From Heterobilharzia americana (Eukaryota > Platyhelminthes > Trematoda > Strigeidida > Schistosomatidae), in NCBI GenBank assembly GCA_944470555.2, contig OX104129.1, forward strand, positions 46,533,998 to 46,597,997: a stretch of DNA of 64,000 nt, written 5' to 3'. The notes under the pieces are model-generated. The model did not search any database, had not been told where the DNA came from, and worked only from the letters and a program-made list of their open reading frames with translations. The position numbers and the translations under genes are program-made. Numbering within the stretch: the stretch's first letter is position 1; each line of letters opens with the position of its first letter. Positions 1 through 12,010 of this stretch are shown piece by piece.

Positions 1-1532
1 AATTTGATTAAACTGACTACAATGACTGCTAAAAAGTGGTTATTTGATAAAATATATTAGCCGGCACAACTAATAGATTTTAATATTCTCAGTCAAATAT
101 GAACGCACTCATCACCCTATGTTCTAAAGGTGTTAACTGTAAATTAATTTATGTATGAAAATAAAAGGTCAAATTAATTTTCTGGAGAGAGATGAACACG
201 GATGTGATACAGAAACATTGTTTCAATATTAATTTTGCATATTCCTATCACTTACCCAGGTTTCAGAAGTAAATGGCTTTGGAAAACGCTGATGATTCTT
301 AAGGCCAATAGATTATCAATTGATGTAGTCAAACAAATAATGGCATAACTAATAATATATTCACCATTCCACCGAAATAATGAGAACTGAACGTCTAATC
401 ACAGAACTGGTTGACATATCATGTTATATCTAGTTAAGAAAATAACATTTCTACTCTGTACACACATTCAGTAAAAGCGGATAACAAATAGTTGATAAAA
501 AATGAAAGCAGAATTTAATAAAGAAATGGTTGTTTTTCAGATGACATCATCTAATAGTTAGGCACTGTTTTCATGGTTGATAGCAATGATTTGTGCAAAC
601 AGTAATTCAACATCGCAATACAGTAGGTGAAGGCATATGGAAAACAGGTAAGCAATAATGTGTATTGAAATAAGTGAACAACAAGGTTTTAAATGGCTCG
701 CATGCGAGTAATGGTTTTCTTCTTACAGAGAAGAATGAATACCGGCAATTTTCAAATTTAGTTAAGAAAAAGCCAAAAGGTTACTGGATAATGTCAACTG
801 AAGCAGAGTTTTGATTCACATGAGCTATTACATCCATATCCCTGCTATCTGCAAGTAGACTACAACAGTAGGAATAAACTTAGCAGCATATACAGAGTTT
901 GGATGGCTTCTCTTCAGATTCATACCGGCTGTTTTTATTTCCTCAATGAATCTAGATAGACTAATGTTGCAAGACGAAACATGATTGTTCAGGAGATCTG
1001 TTTTTATTTTACACTCTAAGATTATACAGCTGAAATTAACTACGAAAATCTTTATTAGAATCAACAAACTTTGACTGTTCAAGTTTTCATTTGTAGCGAT
1101 TGCTTCAATTTGTAGAGAACAACTGAAAATCTCAGCAGCATAATTTCATTGCAACCGTCTGACGTTCTTTTAACGGTTGAAGACGATTTCCAATAAGCTG
1201 TGACACTAACTTTCGTCTTTGTTAACACCACCAACTTGTACTTGGAATATTGAGGGTCTTAACTCCTTGCAGTGCTGGAGATTAACTGATTCCGTTTTTA
1301 TAAATGACAGTTCAGCGAAGAAATTCTTCCTTCCGATGAGTTATTTTCAAATGCTGAACATCTTAATCATAGTTAGAAATATATATATATATATATGTAT
1401 ATATCAGTAGCTAGTGGGTCAATGCAAATTCATCAGAAACGGTCAATAAAGTCACAGGGTAATAACGGCTAGAAGGTCAAATAGAGGATTATAGTAAACA
1501 AACACAGAAATGAATAAACTTTCTTGGGGAGA
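1..1532. other. AT-rich non-coding DNA, nothing assigned
   Basis: Only short open frames occur here, on both strands, and none shows a recognisable domain, signal or splice structure. A short (AT)n tract lies near 1.38 kb. I see no RNA gene. Intergenic or intronic DNA is the simplest reading. Confidence 0.5.
1379..1404. repeat. (AT)n microsatellite
   Basis: An alternating A/T run with one G interruption near its end. It lies about 130 bp beyond the 3' end of the minus-strand Penelope-like fragment. Confidence 0.85.
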
Positions 1533-2145
1533 TTACGAACAAACAGCACTTTTGTAACGCTGGATTGCCAAAAATTCTGCTTGGTTGAGTTGGTGGATAA
1601 GTATGCGCCTAGAAATGTTTCCTTTCACTGTATAAATCACTTCGAAAGAAGATTCTTGTACAGCACAATGACCAGAGATAACCAAATGCCCGAGAATCGA
1701 GCTGTTGATGGCTTCGTACTGTCGTTTAGACGGCTGGACAGGATAGTGTTTGGAGATACGTTTGGACAGAACATGCTTTGTGCGGCATATGTAAGCAGCT
1801 CCACAAGAGCAAGTGAATTGGTACACACACATGGAAGTGGCCCAAAAGTGATAGTTTGTCATTTGTGCATCTTCTAATCAGTTATTGACTGGAGAAAACA
1901 TTCCAAAGCTGACAGTGAAAAAAGGTCTTCTTCAGTGCTTTTCGTAGTCACTGTTTCAGTATCTCTGCCAATTAATCTGTTTTGAATCCAGTATTCATAA
2001 ACAACGACTTCTTTGAAATTCCTATGTTTCATGTTCCTCCCAATGAATCTTGAAGGATGACCATTATAGATCAACATGCTTCGAAGTATTTATAGTTCCT
2101 TCTTTATTGTATCATCAGTACGACTCCTTCTAATTCGTGTGTAGA
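1533..2145 (-). mobile_element. Penelope-like element fragment: RT thumb and GIY-YIG endonuclease
   Basis: Read on the minus strand, the segment begins with the end of the reverse transcriptase: a charged helix and then NGHPSRFIGR (about 2075-2010), which matches the family's 'NGYP..FI' thumb motif. A stop and frame change follow near 1870. The frame at 1862-1533 then gives a GIY-YIG endonuclease: VYQFTCSCGAAYICRT, a basic helix with SKHYP, then GHLVISGHC, ending in a short tail. In the family the second motif is YIG; here it is YIC, and the usual EH dipeptide of the helix is KH, so activity is unlikely. Penelope-like elements copy themselves into chromosomes using RT and this nuclease. The rest of the RT was not found at higher coordinates, so this is a 5'-truncated, decayed copy. 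Family assignment is firm; the subfamily is not. Confidence 0.82.
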
Positions 2146-2723
2146 CCTAATTCTACTACCCCAAGCCTTCTTGCCAGTTGCTTCAAACTATCTAAAATGA
2201 ATCAAAGTATATCTTGATACTGAATCTCCTGAATCTTTCTAACGATCAATCAGTGTTCGCTTGATGTATTCTTTCTGAAACACAACGAATAAGATCATCA
2301 ATTTGATTGCAAACAACAAGAAACCTTTAAAGATATTCTAAGCTTCAACGTCATATTAATAGGATTAAAGTGAACAATCCTGCAAATACGCTGACCAAAG
2401 TTAATAATAATTTAATCAATCAAACAAAAAACTAACACTCAACATAGAGTAGCTTGTGAAACAGCATCCTTAAGGTGCATCAGTAATTTTCGCACCATAA
2501 GACCAAAGTCAAGTCAAACTTCATGAAATGAAGCTTTATGAAACGTCACTGAAAAACGTAAAATTTGTTTTCACGCCTGAGGCAATTTAGCTGAATTCAT
2601 GAAAAGAATCAAATTAAAAGTTATTGTTAAGCAATGAGTGATAAATTACATTTGCACCGTTATTAAGTTGCTTATTAAGGCTTCTTGATAGGTAACCAAA
2701 CTAATAAATTGGTTGAATAAAAC

Positions 2724-2742
2724 ATATATATATATATATATA
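2724..2742. repeat. (AT)n microsatellite
   Basis: A perfect alternating A/T run of 19 nt. Confidence 0.85.
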
Positions 2743-2840
2743 ATGAACCAATTGGTTCAAATCATGGCATAATGAAAACAGAATGAGTGACAATAAACAA
2801 GACTGTTTGCTTCCACGAATGTCTCAGAGATTCCTGTCGA

Positions 2841-2844
<4 letters not shown>

Positions 2845-2881
<37 letters not shown>
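2845..2881. repeat. (TA)n microsatellite, longest in the window
   Basis: An uninterrupted TA run of about 37 nt, about 100 bp from the previous tract. Likely length-variable between individuals. Confidence 0.9.
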
Positions 2882-2887
<6 letters not shown>

Positions 2888-4599
2888 TTGTTCATGATAT
2901 CAGTTTTCTAGCACGTAGGGTTGTGAAATACAACCATGTTTGTGGCAGTACAAGCTGCTAAGCTTCTATTTGTACAAACGAACCCGTGCAGAATGGTATT
3001 CAAACTTCATGTTCCTTTACAAATAACACCGCAACATCCACTCGTTAGGATTGTATAATTATCTTATGCAAGTAAAATAGTTTTTCGAAGATTTTCCATT
3101 ATACAAAGTATCATTAATTGCTGATGTTCAGATTTCTGGACGTACTGAATAGTAAGTGAACCCTTACCATTATCAAGAAGAATAAAAAATAATAGATAGA
3201 ATTCAAGTCATTTATCGATGTCAATACGGGAATTTTATTAACTCTACAACTTATATTTTGCTGTTGAGCATGAATATCAGTTTGTTTACTGAATCTTTTT
3301 TCTCTTTATGATTAATTATTTTTATTATCTAACATCAAAATAAATTGTTGCAGAGAAAGTAATAATAATATTCAATTTTGAGTGGAGCCTGAAATCAGTG
3401 TTATCGAAGTGAGATCATTTCATGCGATCAGTAAACAGCTGTTCACTTGACAGATTTGACAAGTATGTATGCTAAACAGAGCGAGACGTAAACAAATGGT
3501 GTAGGCTTTACAGCTCTCTTGAGAAAATCAACTTCACTGTGAAATAACTGAATTTGATGAGCAATAATTTAATGTGTATCCGTAAAATGTTGGTGCAGGT
3601 AAACATACTGTAAGAAAACAGCGCTTTGTTCAGTGTAGAGGCTCTTCTTAATAACAAATATGTACGATCACGATTATACGTAACCTAGTTTAGTTGAAAT
3701 ACTTCATTTATAGGTGCTTACAATAATTCATTTTGTTTTCTTTGGAGAGCGTGAACCAACTTAGTTACTTTGTCATAAACGAAACAAACTAAAAGCTGTA
3801 AAGGTTAGTGAACATATGAAATTTACTTTGATAGAATTCGCACAAAAATGGTCAACTTTGGATGATGGTTAGTGAAAAACAATCAAACATGCAAAGAATG
3901 AAATTTTATCAGAAGGGCACTGGAACAAATAAGATTTTATATTATCTAAAAAGTGAATAGGATATAAAAATCAGTATGTATAGTGATCTGAAGATCTGAA
4001 GATCTGGATAGGAAAATGAGAACAGTTTGATAAGGTTTTCCTTATGAAAAGCTCTTTATCTGTGAATAGCTGAAACAACTTTGGAAGTCTTAGTCGATGG
4101 CACTTTATGACCAATGTCAACAAAATATCCAATAGACAAACTCTTAATGGAGCTTGTAACTTATCTTCGCAGGTATTCTAGGATATAGTCCCTGGATCGT
4201 TTTGGGTAGGATATGCGATAAATTGTTGATGTGCCTGGTGTTACGGGTATAAGGGAAGTTGTATTCACAGAGATTGTTGAGAACATTAAGCTTTTTAAAA
4301 TCAAACACTTTACCATTATTATTTCACGAAATGTAGCGTTTGACAGTGAAAACAGACCACTGGCAATTGAATGACGAGGTCATAAAGAATAAATAAATAC
4401 ATAAGACATCTTATTGGTTAGTCGACGTTCATAAATAAATAAAAAGCTTAAATTTTTGCTTATCTCCACTACAGTTATTTTCAAAACTACCGATTGCGAA
4501 CTGCTGTATGCAAATTCTCGAAGGCTCCTTAACCTAACAGTGGAAACTATAGCTCTAGTACAGTAACAACCATAAACTGGTCATCAGTAGGTAAACCTT

Positions 4600-4760
4600 G
4601 GTGATTAGCACTGACTGCCCCCTACCCAGCAACTTATGCAATGTAACCACTCAGTCAGGTATTTTGATGCTGTAGCGTGCTGTGTTTTATTCTCAGATGA
4701 TTGGAATCAGTTGACGGGAACGCTTGGTCCTAGGTTTCATGCTTGAGGGTCAAGTAGAAG
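4600..4760. repeat. SINE-like dispersed repeat fragment
   Basis: It contains GGTCCTAGGTTTCATGCTTG after a more GC-rich stretch. Variants of this core recur near 11.98 kb (opposite orientation) and 61.49 kb (same orientation). The core resembles a dispersed tRNA-SINE-type repeat of schistosome genomes as I recall it. That recollection was not checked, so only the internal recurrence is direct evidence. Confidence 0.4.
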
Positions 4761-6278
4761 GAAACATAGGTACACAGTTTCCTACAGACTGAGTTCTATC
4801 ATCTAACGTGGGAATATATAGCAACAATAAGCTATCAGTGAAAAGTCACATCTTTCTTGTTTTCCTATTACCACATGGGGATATTTCGAATTTTTTGATT
4901 CAATGATTCATACTTTAAAACAGAAGCATGTATTTAATCCACACATATTTTCGTGGCAACTTGAAACTGCATATTGAATGATGAAAGAAGTAATGACACT
5001 CCTTGAGCTTTAAGTAGGTATCGAATTCAAAAGGCTTACTTATAGATTAATTATATTTTACATATTCAAGCCCCTGAAAAAATTATTTATGCATAGGAAG
5101 GTCTATTGATTCCAACTTACTTTCATGAGATTTATGTGAAATAAATTACTGAAACTAAAAGCACATGGAGAAATTCATTCATATAAAGCTTCAAAAAATT
5201 TAATTAGTCAGTTCACAGTAAGGAAGTTATACTTAACCTACTGCGCCTCTGGCGATGTTTTGAACAGAATATTATTTTCATTAAGGCAGCAGAACACTGC
5301 TAATGTCAATCACTATAGACATTTTTTAGATGAACAGTAAAAATGCAAAATATATACTTAAATGTAACTTTTGACTACAGTATTTGAGTTAACTTTTGTT
5401 GAAGGACTGGTCTTCGTATTCAGAAATAATAAATATGATTAAAAGAGAGTAAGTAGTGCATCATGGCTCTAATAATGAAACATTTAAATCCCTTTAAGAA
5501 GTATCGCTTCTATAAGACTGAAATCGCTTATTTCAATCCAGTTGTGACTCAGTTTTTCCTTCCTCTCTACTCAACGTCCACGGATGTCATAGAAACCAAC
5601 TTATTAACTGAAGGAATGCTTCCTGATTTGCATATCGTCCAATCATTGAAGTTCAATAACTGGAGTTGTTTTTCACCGGCATAGCACCAGATTCGATGCT
5701 GTTACTAAATTACTCTAAATGATAGAGAATAACAATTTTACAAGTTAATTTGTTGTGCATAATTATTAATAGGCGAAATAACCATTTTCCAGTAATCTGT
5801 AATCGATTCTACTCAAATTGAATGATCAGAATGGAATCAAAAAAATCTTGAATGAGAGTTCAACAATGCTGATGATATTACTAACAAATATTTGAATAAA
5901 ATTTATATCTGTTCAAATAGTTATTGTACCATCTAGTGTAGTCTGAATGAGGCTTTTTCCCCAACAATTTAATCTAATGACCTTTATACTTTTACGGTAC
6001 TTGAAGAGTCGGTGATGTCACGGTGACTTTCAGCACATAATCAGTAAAAACTGCCTCACATCTAACCGATTTATCGCACATTTTGATACCATATTGAAAT
6101 TCCATATCCCTTCTCTAAACTAGAAACTGTATTCTCACTACAACCACATCATTTTAGATTTTGATTATCTGAGATAACCGTGGTTTTGCAAACTAGTATT
6201 GATACTGCGTGATTATTGTGGGTGAAATCAACATTTTAACCTCGGTAGAATTCAAACCAGTGACCAGGTCAGAAGTGA
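4761..6278. other. AT-rich DNA, nothing assigned
   Basis: A 73-codon frame at 5463-5684 (+) starts with ATG and has mixed composition, but it has no recognisable domain, no signal peptide and no supporting splice sites. I treat it as chance. Nothing else is visible. Confidence 0.45.
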
Positions 6279-6350
6279 GGTCTCATAGCTCAGCTGGTAG
6301 AGTGCCAGGCTGGAAACCCGATGATCGCTGGTTCTAATCCCGTCGTGACC
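6279..6350 (+). pseudogene. tRNA-like sequence (tRNA pseudogene or SINE head)
   Basis: This 72-nt segment has a clear A box (TAGCTCAGCTGG) and B box (GGTTCTAATCC, one change from GGTTCGAATCC). It folds roughly as a cloverleaf. The acceptor arms GGTCTCA/CGTGACC pair at five of seven positions. The D stem GCTC/GAGT pairs with one wobble. The anticodon stem has two mismatches around a CTGGAAA loop, and the T stem has one. An intact tRNA would not carry this many mismatches, so it is a decayed tRNA or the 5' head of a tRNA-derived SINE. On the opposite strand just before it (about 6248-6258) is another B-box-like string, GGTTTGAATTC. No hammerhead-like sequence follows. Confidence 0.6.
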
Positions 6351-9015
6351 AAAATGTCTGCTTCACTTTCAATCATCATCGGAACTACATCATTGTTATA
6401 TCAACCATTAAAAGAGCAGCCATTCTTTGTCTCCCATATCACTGAGTTCGTGATATGATGTGAACCACTTCCAATGGCTACAGATGTTATTTTTCTTGAA
6501 TCAGACTTGCATGAGATACAAATATCAGGTTTTTTTGAGACGGTTCTAAATAATTTATGGATAGTGACTCGATTTCCTTCACCATGCACAGATTCGAAAA
6601 ATTGTAAACCAACAGTTACAGGATGACTCTATACAGTTCAGAATGCGGATCAAGATGTTCACAAATTCAAAACGAAAACATTTAAATTATTTCAGAAAAG
6701 ATCACAAAATACTTGCATTATAGCTTCTAGTCATTTATTTCAACTGTAATGTAACCAAATACGGAAATTGAATATGACACATGCATGGATGATACTTCAA
6801 GTATCTAATAAATAAAAGCGATTTCTAACAAAAAGGAATGTTTCGAAACGATTTGTGTCGACTTCAACTGGGCACCTACCTAGCGAAATATCTTATCATG
6901 GAATACTAGTGTAAGTAGAACTAATTCGCCTCGCCAATAAAACTTAGTTTTTACATCAAGGAAATTCACATTCATTTACGCTCTGGAGTTTCCAGCGATT
7001 AGTACTTAGTTCAAGTCTTATTGGGAACAGCATTACTGACTAGGGTAAAAGTATACAATTTTCGGCTTCTACTGCTAACCGTCATTAAGCAAACTACAAT
7101 ATATCCGAAATAAGTTGACGTAAATAAATTGAGCGTTTATATCATTATAAAAAACGTTATTCTAAAAGGCAGTGGGAATTAGGTCTTGTAATAATATCAG
7201 CTTGAGATTTTTTCTGAATATAAAATGTCATCTATACTCCTCTATGACAAAGGTTTTCGGTTGCTTATCCTACTTTTAAGACAGTTCCACAGTTCTGTAT
7301 TCATTGAAATTTAGTAAAGAGCTCCTTTGCCAATTCGCGGCTGTTATATTTCGAGAAGTATACTACTTTTACGTGATCTCTATGCAACGTAACCTGTTCT
7401 ACATTAAGGTCTAAAAAGTGACGATAAATCTATTTAGGGATGAAGCTTTTGTCAATTTAAATCGTAGAATTTTACTTTCTTTTTGTGGTTTCAAGTGATT
7501 TGATATAATCTACTTCAATAAAGTTCAGCGGTTTGGGTATTCCAGAGCCATTAATAATATATGGATGTCTTGAGTTTAACTAATTTCACATCACCTTTCT
7601 CGAATGTCATCTGGATCTTTCCATTCAAACCTATGTGTGGCAGATGAACAACTTTTTGACTGTTCTATTGCAGTTCAAGCTTGAAATGCGGTAGAAAGGC
7701 TCTCAATCATTGTTAAGACCTCATCTCCTATGCGATACATAAGGTGGAGGAATTCGGCCTATGATTTGGAATTAATTAAATAGACGATTTCAACTTGGAT
7801 GGCATTTAAAATGTAGACTACTTCCCTACCTTCAAACTCATTGTTTGATTGATGTTTCGTTAATTAACGTAAAACGTAAAAATATTAAACTGTCAGTATT
7901 ACCACGTACGCCATGGCCAGATGCAGTTTCCTTTGTGCAGTAGTGATATTGTATCCACCCAACTGACCTTCATTCACTCATTGAAAAATTCAGGCATTTT
8001 CCTTCCTATGTTTACTCACTAAGACATCAATTATTTAACTTTTGAAAGTAATACTTGAGTTGACTTGATTTTTGCCACCAAGATCTTCAGAAAATTCTTC
8101 ATCCGACCCAAAGAGTCTGTCTTTTGTTGAGCTAAATGAAGTATCTGAAATTGTTGATGAAGAAAACAGTTGACAATGCTGAAATTAGGAGTGCTAAAAA
8201 TAATTTATCCATTTATTGAGAATCTGTTTTTCTGGATAGTCTTTTGCCCGGGTCTCGCTTATTATATTTCCATACAATACTTTTTACGGTTTCTCACCAG
8301 TGGGTCATCATTAATTTTGACATTGCTATATACACTAATTATGTGGATTCCAGTAAGAAGCTCTCAACACACCGGTTGTATTAAAAAGTTGTTTCCGTTT
8401 TCCTGAAAATCGTCTCATTGGTAGCTCATGTATATTTTTAGACTGGACCGTTTGTATGCTGAAATTCACTTTTTAGCTGACTGATATTCACTCGTTTCTG
8501 TTGATGGGCCATGTCTACTCATGAGCCTTCTCATTTTGATAGACGTTTTTGTGTTTCTGGTCCATCTTGTGTAACGAAACTGTTATGTACCCCACTTCAT
8601 ATGATCTTCAATATCGGAAGACTTCCATTGCGTTCATTGTTGCTGTTCTACCTTCACTTAGTCTGGCGTTTGTTTCACTTGTACATTCTGGATAGCTTTT
8701 ATTCTCCCTCTGCTCTATTGAGTAGGGCTCTTCTACCTTGCTCACAACGGTAATGTCTTTCTTTGCACTGGCAGCCTAGGTCTCCTGCCACACATTAGTT
8801 GGAACGACTATTTCCCGTTTTTTATCCGCACAGATGTTCGATGAACTAATAAGATTAGTGACAGTTCTGTTTCTTACTTATGCTATTTTGCAGCTAGCAT
8901 TTCTTTCATGGTACTTTTCTTCTGTCAGCCTACTTGTTTTAGGATGGCAAGGAGATATCCCTATTTGCTCCGTATCCAGCTATCACAAATGTGACGTTAT
9001 CTCTTCACCGTCAAA
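6351..9015. other. Unassigned DNA, partly the likely 3' flank of the gypsy-like relic
   Basis: On the minus strand this lies downstream of the RNase H remnant at 9016, where an integrase would be expected. I could not find its zinc-binding (HHCC) or DDE signatures in any frame. Plus-strand frames at 8170-8406, 8511-8753 and 8834-9022 are rich in Leu, Phe and Ser and look membrane-like. They lie antisense to the expected element and have no start context or homology I recognise, so I do not call them genes. Confidence 0.35.
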
Positions 9016-9437
9016 TCATTGACCCTTTTCTTTTAATGTTATCTTCAGAACACCACTGTCTCCAATAATCGCCAAGCATTCTTTCTGAAGTGCTGAATAT
9101 TTCATTTTTACAGGTCTCAATATACAGCTAGCATACCCAATAACTCCTTCGTTCTGTTGTGGGATGACACATATTCCTAAATTTCTAAAACCTGAGGAGA
9201 CGATTAGTTTCCTGAGCATTGACACTCGTATGGTGAAGCGCTGGTCATTTAAGAGTTTATTAAATCTGTCAACTGGTATTTGCGCCTCATAGGTAATTAT
9301 AAAGTTTAAGTCTCCCAACTGTTTAAACAGTGCGGGAAATATCTTATCGAAGTCTTGAATGGATTTGCTGTAAAGAACCGCTCTTCCTAGGAAAACTTTG
9401 GTTGATGTGATTATTAGCAGTGACTTGTCATCGAAAG
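9016..9437 (-). pseudogene. gypsy-like connection and RNase H fragment
   Basis: The block opens with FLGRAVLYSKSIQDFDKIF, matching the 'FLG...YYrkFI..fs.ia' segment that follows RT. About 90 residues later GFRNLGICVIPQQ and VIGYASCILRPVKMKYSALQ match the start of gypsy RNase H ('D.G.G.vl.Q....vi.YaSr.L...e..Ys'). KECLAII follows and then the frame drifts to a stop. The first catalytic Asp expected before the GFRNLG segment is Ser here, so the nuclease would be dead. Open length is about 140 codons, far shorter than a complete domain pair. Confidence 0.72.
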
Positions 9438-9550
9438 GTCATCAAGTAAATAATACTATATCACTGTGTGTTATAAATCAAATAAAAAAATCTGATACGG
9501 AGTTAAACCTACCATGATTACAACGTTCTACATCCATATTATTGAAGCTT

Positions 9551-9847
9551 TCAGTTTCCTTTCGCTTGTTGGAAGGGAATCTTTTTTATGGTGAGAATCT
9601 TTTCACCAAGTGGTTTAATTCCAATATCTCCTCCTTTTTGGCCCAAAAAAGTAAAATCTCGCTTGGGAATCTGCAACTTCGCTCTGTAAATACGTAGTTC
9701 ATACTTCTTAATGCATTTAAGAACGACTTTTGTCTGTTCCCGATACCTCTTCTCGGATAGACGGTACACAAGGAAGTCATCACTGTACACTTCTGCATTC
9801 TTCAAATTCTTAAGCAATAATGTAAACAGTGTTCCTGAGAGGCCAGA
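9551..9847 (-). pseudogene. gypsy-like reverse transcriptase fragment with Y-S-D-D box
   Basis: The frame runs SGLSGTLFTLLLKNLKN (the end of RT motif B), then AEVYSDDFLVY, the polymerase box. The usual Y-x-D-D is present as YSDD, so the two metal-binding aspartates survive. It continues through KCIKKYELRIYRAKLQIP and TFLGQKGGDIGIKP, the family's 'fLGh.is..Gi.p' segment, and ends soon after KKIPF at a stop. Motif A and the fingers should lie at higher coordinates. I see only scattered similarity up to about 10.8 kb, with many stops. Confidence 0.75.
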
Positions 9848-11924
9848 TTACATTCCTTCACACTGGTTGTGTTTCTACTCTTAAATGAAATCTGTTTCTA
9901 CCTATCACCTCGTTTGTCGTTAATTGACAGTAACCCTAGTGTACTTCCAGTGCTATAAGCAGTTTAGATTTCTGCAAGTGGTCTAGCGTCTTGGGTGTCA
10001 TTGATATTGCATATGATTTAAAAACGGTAATTCAGTTTAGCCCTATAGAATCCAAAGCAAAAGCTACTTACCCGGTTTGTATCCTACTCAAAAATCACAG
10101 GTAAGTTGTACAGGCCATTAATTTCCAAAATTATATCACCCTAATATCTTCGTTATACTTCTTTTTTCAATGGAGTAAAGCATTACAAGGGAAAATGTCA
10201 TCCATCCGTGACCCCATAACGGTGTTTCATGTGCAATCCTGTCACAGTGTATATTTGGTTCCCTGTTTTCAGTGAATAGACTTTAGTACTCAGAAGTCAA
10301 CTTTGCAATGATAAATTGCTCTTCATTAAGTGTTTGCATCGCCTCTAATTCAGCCAATTAAGTATCATTTTGTCTAACAGTTGACCCATATTTTGTTGTC
10401 ACTATCAACTATCAGGAAACCACCTTTAGCTTTTTGTTATTCTTTCGCTAAGTTGCGTTCATAAACTTCAGTTGTTGAGGAGTTTAAACTGGCATTCCCC
10501 ACACAAACTATATTAGAAACACTTGTGCTCCCGAATCGTCATCGATTCTACGTAGTGCGCAGTGTTTATGAATTTCATTGTTGACGACAATGGGCTTTGA
10601 TTTTCACCAAACCTAATGCTTCTTAAATCACGCGAAAGCTGCATCTTACCTGTTGGTTAGTCAAACTCTACCATCTGCCATCTACCAAGCCCACATTGCC
10701 TTCCACATACTACCTTCCTCGGCATCCTTTATTTGGCCGTAAGTTCTTCGATTGACAGGTTTCGTCTGGTCTCTAACACGGTTACCAACATGCCGCTTTC
10801 TGCTACAGCTTTTTGGCTCACATCGAGCCCTTAACTCCTAAAAAACAGTAGGTCAGAGAATATTCATTCAGAATGTATGTAGTGGCATAAGTGAAAAATT
10901 ATTGAAAAAAAGTATGTGATAATACTAAAACTGATAGACCTAACAGTGATTTTTAAATTTTCATATAATCTTTTGTTTTGTGTGTATAAATGTACTACTT
11001 ATATTCCATTAGGATTTGATGGAAAGTGAGTATTTTTGAAGTCTGAAGTATTGTCGACATTATACATTGTCTATCACAGTTTTAAAAATTGCTATGTTGT
11101 TCTATGAGTTCATTCTAAGTTAGCTGATAAGGTATCTGTATTTGTGACATTCTTTGATGACTCATTCAGTTGTGTATCATTATTCCTTCGTTTTTCTAAT
11201 ATTCTTCAAAATATCATGTTCCGTTCACGGCCTAGTCAAGAAGAAATCTTAGGAGCAACCACACTTTCAATGGTCTGTATTATTAGAAAACATAACAAAT
11301 ACTCAGTGAGAACATAATTACTCCGCTAATTGATTAAACAAAGCTAAAGACGTCTTTTAAAACCTTTGGTTTTCTAGGCGCTATCAAACTGTGATGAAAA
11401 TTGCTTGGAAATTACCAGGCCTAACAAAATCTTTCATTAAATCTACTTGTACGTTCACTCAAAAACGAAAAATATCCATTTTGAAATGTATTCATAAAAG
11501 TAGAAGCTTTGCTTTCTTAATTATGGCCAGAAATGACTAGCTGATAACAATGAACTTAATTATGGTTCATGATGTGCAAACAGCTGAGATATCTTCTTTA
11601 TTCCTTAGAAATTCTGAAGCCTATTGATCTTGAAAAAGTTTATTATCGTACATTATGTCCTATATCCTATATTTCAACACAAAGATATTTAATCCAATGT
11701 GAATGACTGTCTGGTGAGATCATTTAGCACTGATAGTTTTTACTGTCATTTTGTTGCTAGTAAATAGTAACGGAAACCTTGATTGTGTAATACTCATCAA
11801 AACATTATCTTACACAATCTTCATATTATAAAGCAGAACCCCAAAGTACAGAAGAAAATTAGGGCACATATTTCATTTCTTCCTGGTAAATTCAAATCTT
11901 GATATGACTTCTGCACTAGGTGAC
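9848..11924. other. Probable decayed upstream part of the gypsy-like element, then AT-rich DNA
   Basis: Up to about 10.86 kb base composition is more balanced than the flanks, and minus-strand translation gives short coding-like pieces that switch frame often. I could not assign protease, gag or RT fingers with confidence. From about 10.86 kb to 11.92 kb the sequence is AT-rich with nothing recognisable. Confidence 0.35.
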
Positions 11925-12010
11925 ACAAGCTCACATCCGATAAAATACGTCAGTTGCACCTTACTGAAGTGACAACAAGCAGAAAACCTAGGTCCAAAGC
12001 TTCCTGTTGT
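11925..12010. repeat. SINE-like dispersed repeat fragment
   Basis: It contains GAAAACCTAGGTCCAAAGC, the opposite-strand form of the core at about 4.73 kb. Before it is a GTGACACAAGCTCACATCC string that could be a worn B-box region. Short and diverged. Confidence 0.4.

Larger units (their letters stand above)
2146..4599. other. AT-rich non-coding DNA with (TA)n tracts
   Basis: No coding potential above background. It holds two (TA)n microsatellites, listed separately. The part just above 2146 could be remote RT sequence of the adjacent Penelope-like relic, but I could not align it. Confidence 0.45.
9016..9847 (-). mobile_element. Ty3/gypsy-like LTR retrotransposon relic (pol fragment)
   Basis: Two minus-strand open blocks in the order expected of gypsy pol: RT fingers/palm end (9847-9551), then connection and RNase H start (9437-9016). 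About 110 bp of AT-rich sequence separates them and breaks the frame. No LTRs, primer-binding site, protease or integrase could be identified, so this is an internal fragment of a much longer dead element. The order and spacing of motifs make the class assignment good. The lineage is not resolved; the weak similarity I see is to the CsRn1/Boudicca type. Confidence 0.75.

Noticed and set aside
1533..1877. A 117-codon plus-strand frame (1524-1877) overlapping the Penelope-like endonuclease
   Set aside because: It is antisense to the minus-strand GIY-YIG frame, which has clear motifs. The plus frame has none.
3985..4012. Three GATCTGAA-like units in tandem
   Set aside because: Too short to call a repeat of interest and not found again in the window.
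8170..9022. Three successive Leu/Phe-rich plus-strand frames that look like membrane proteins
   Set aside because: They lie antisense to the expected downstream part of the gypsy-like relic and have no recognisable family, start context or splice structure. Their composition follows from the pyrimidine-rich strand.
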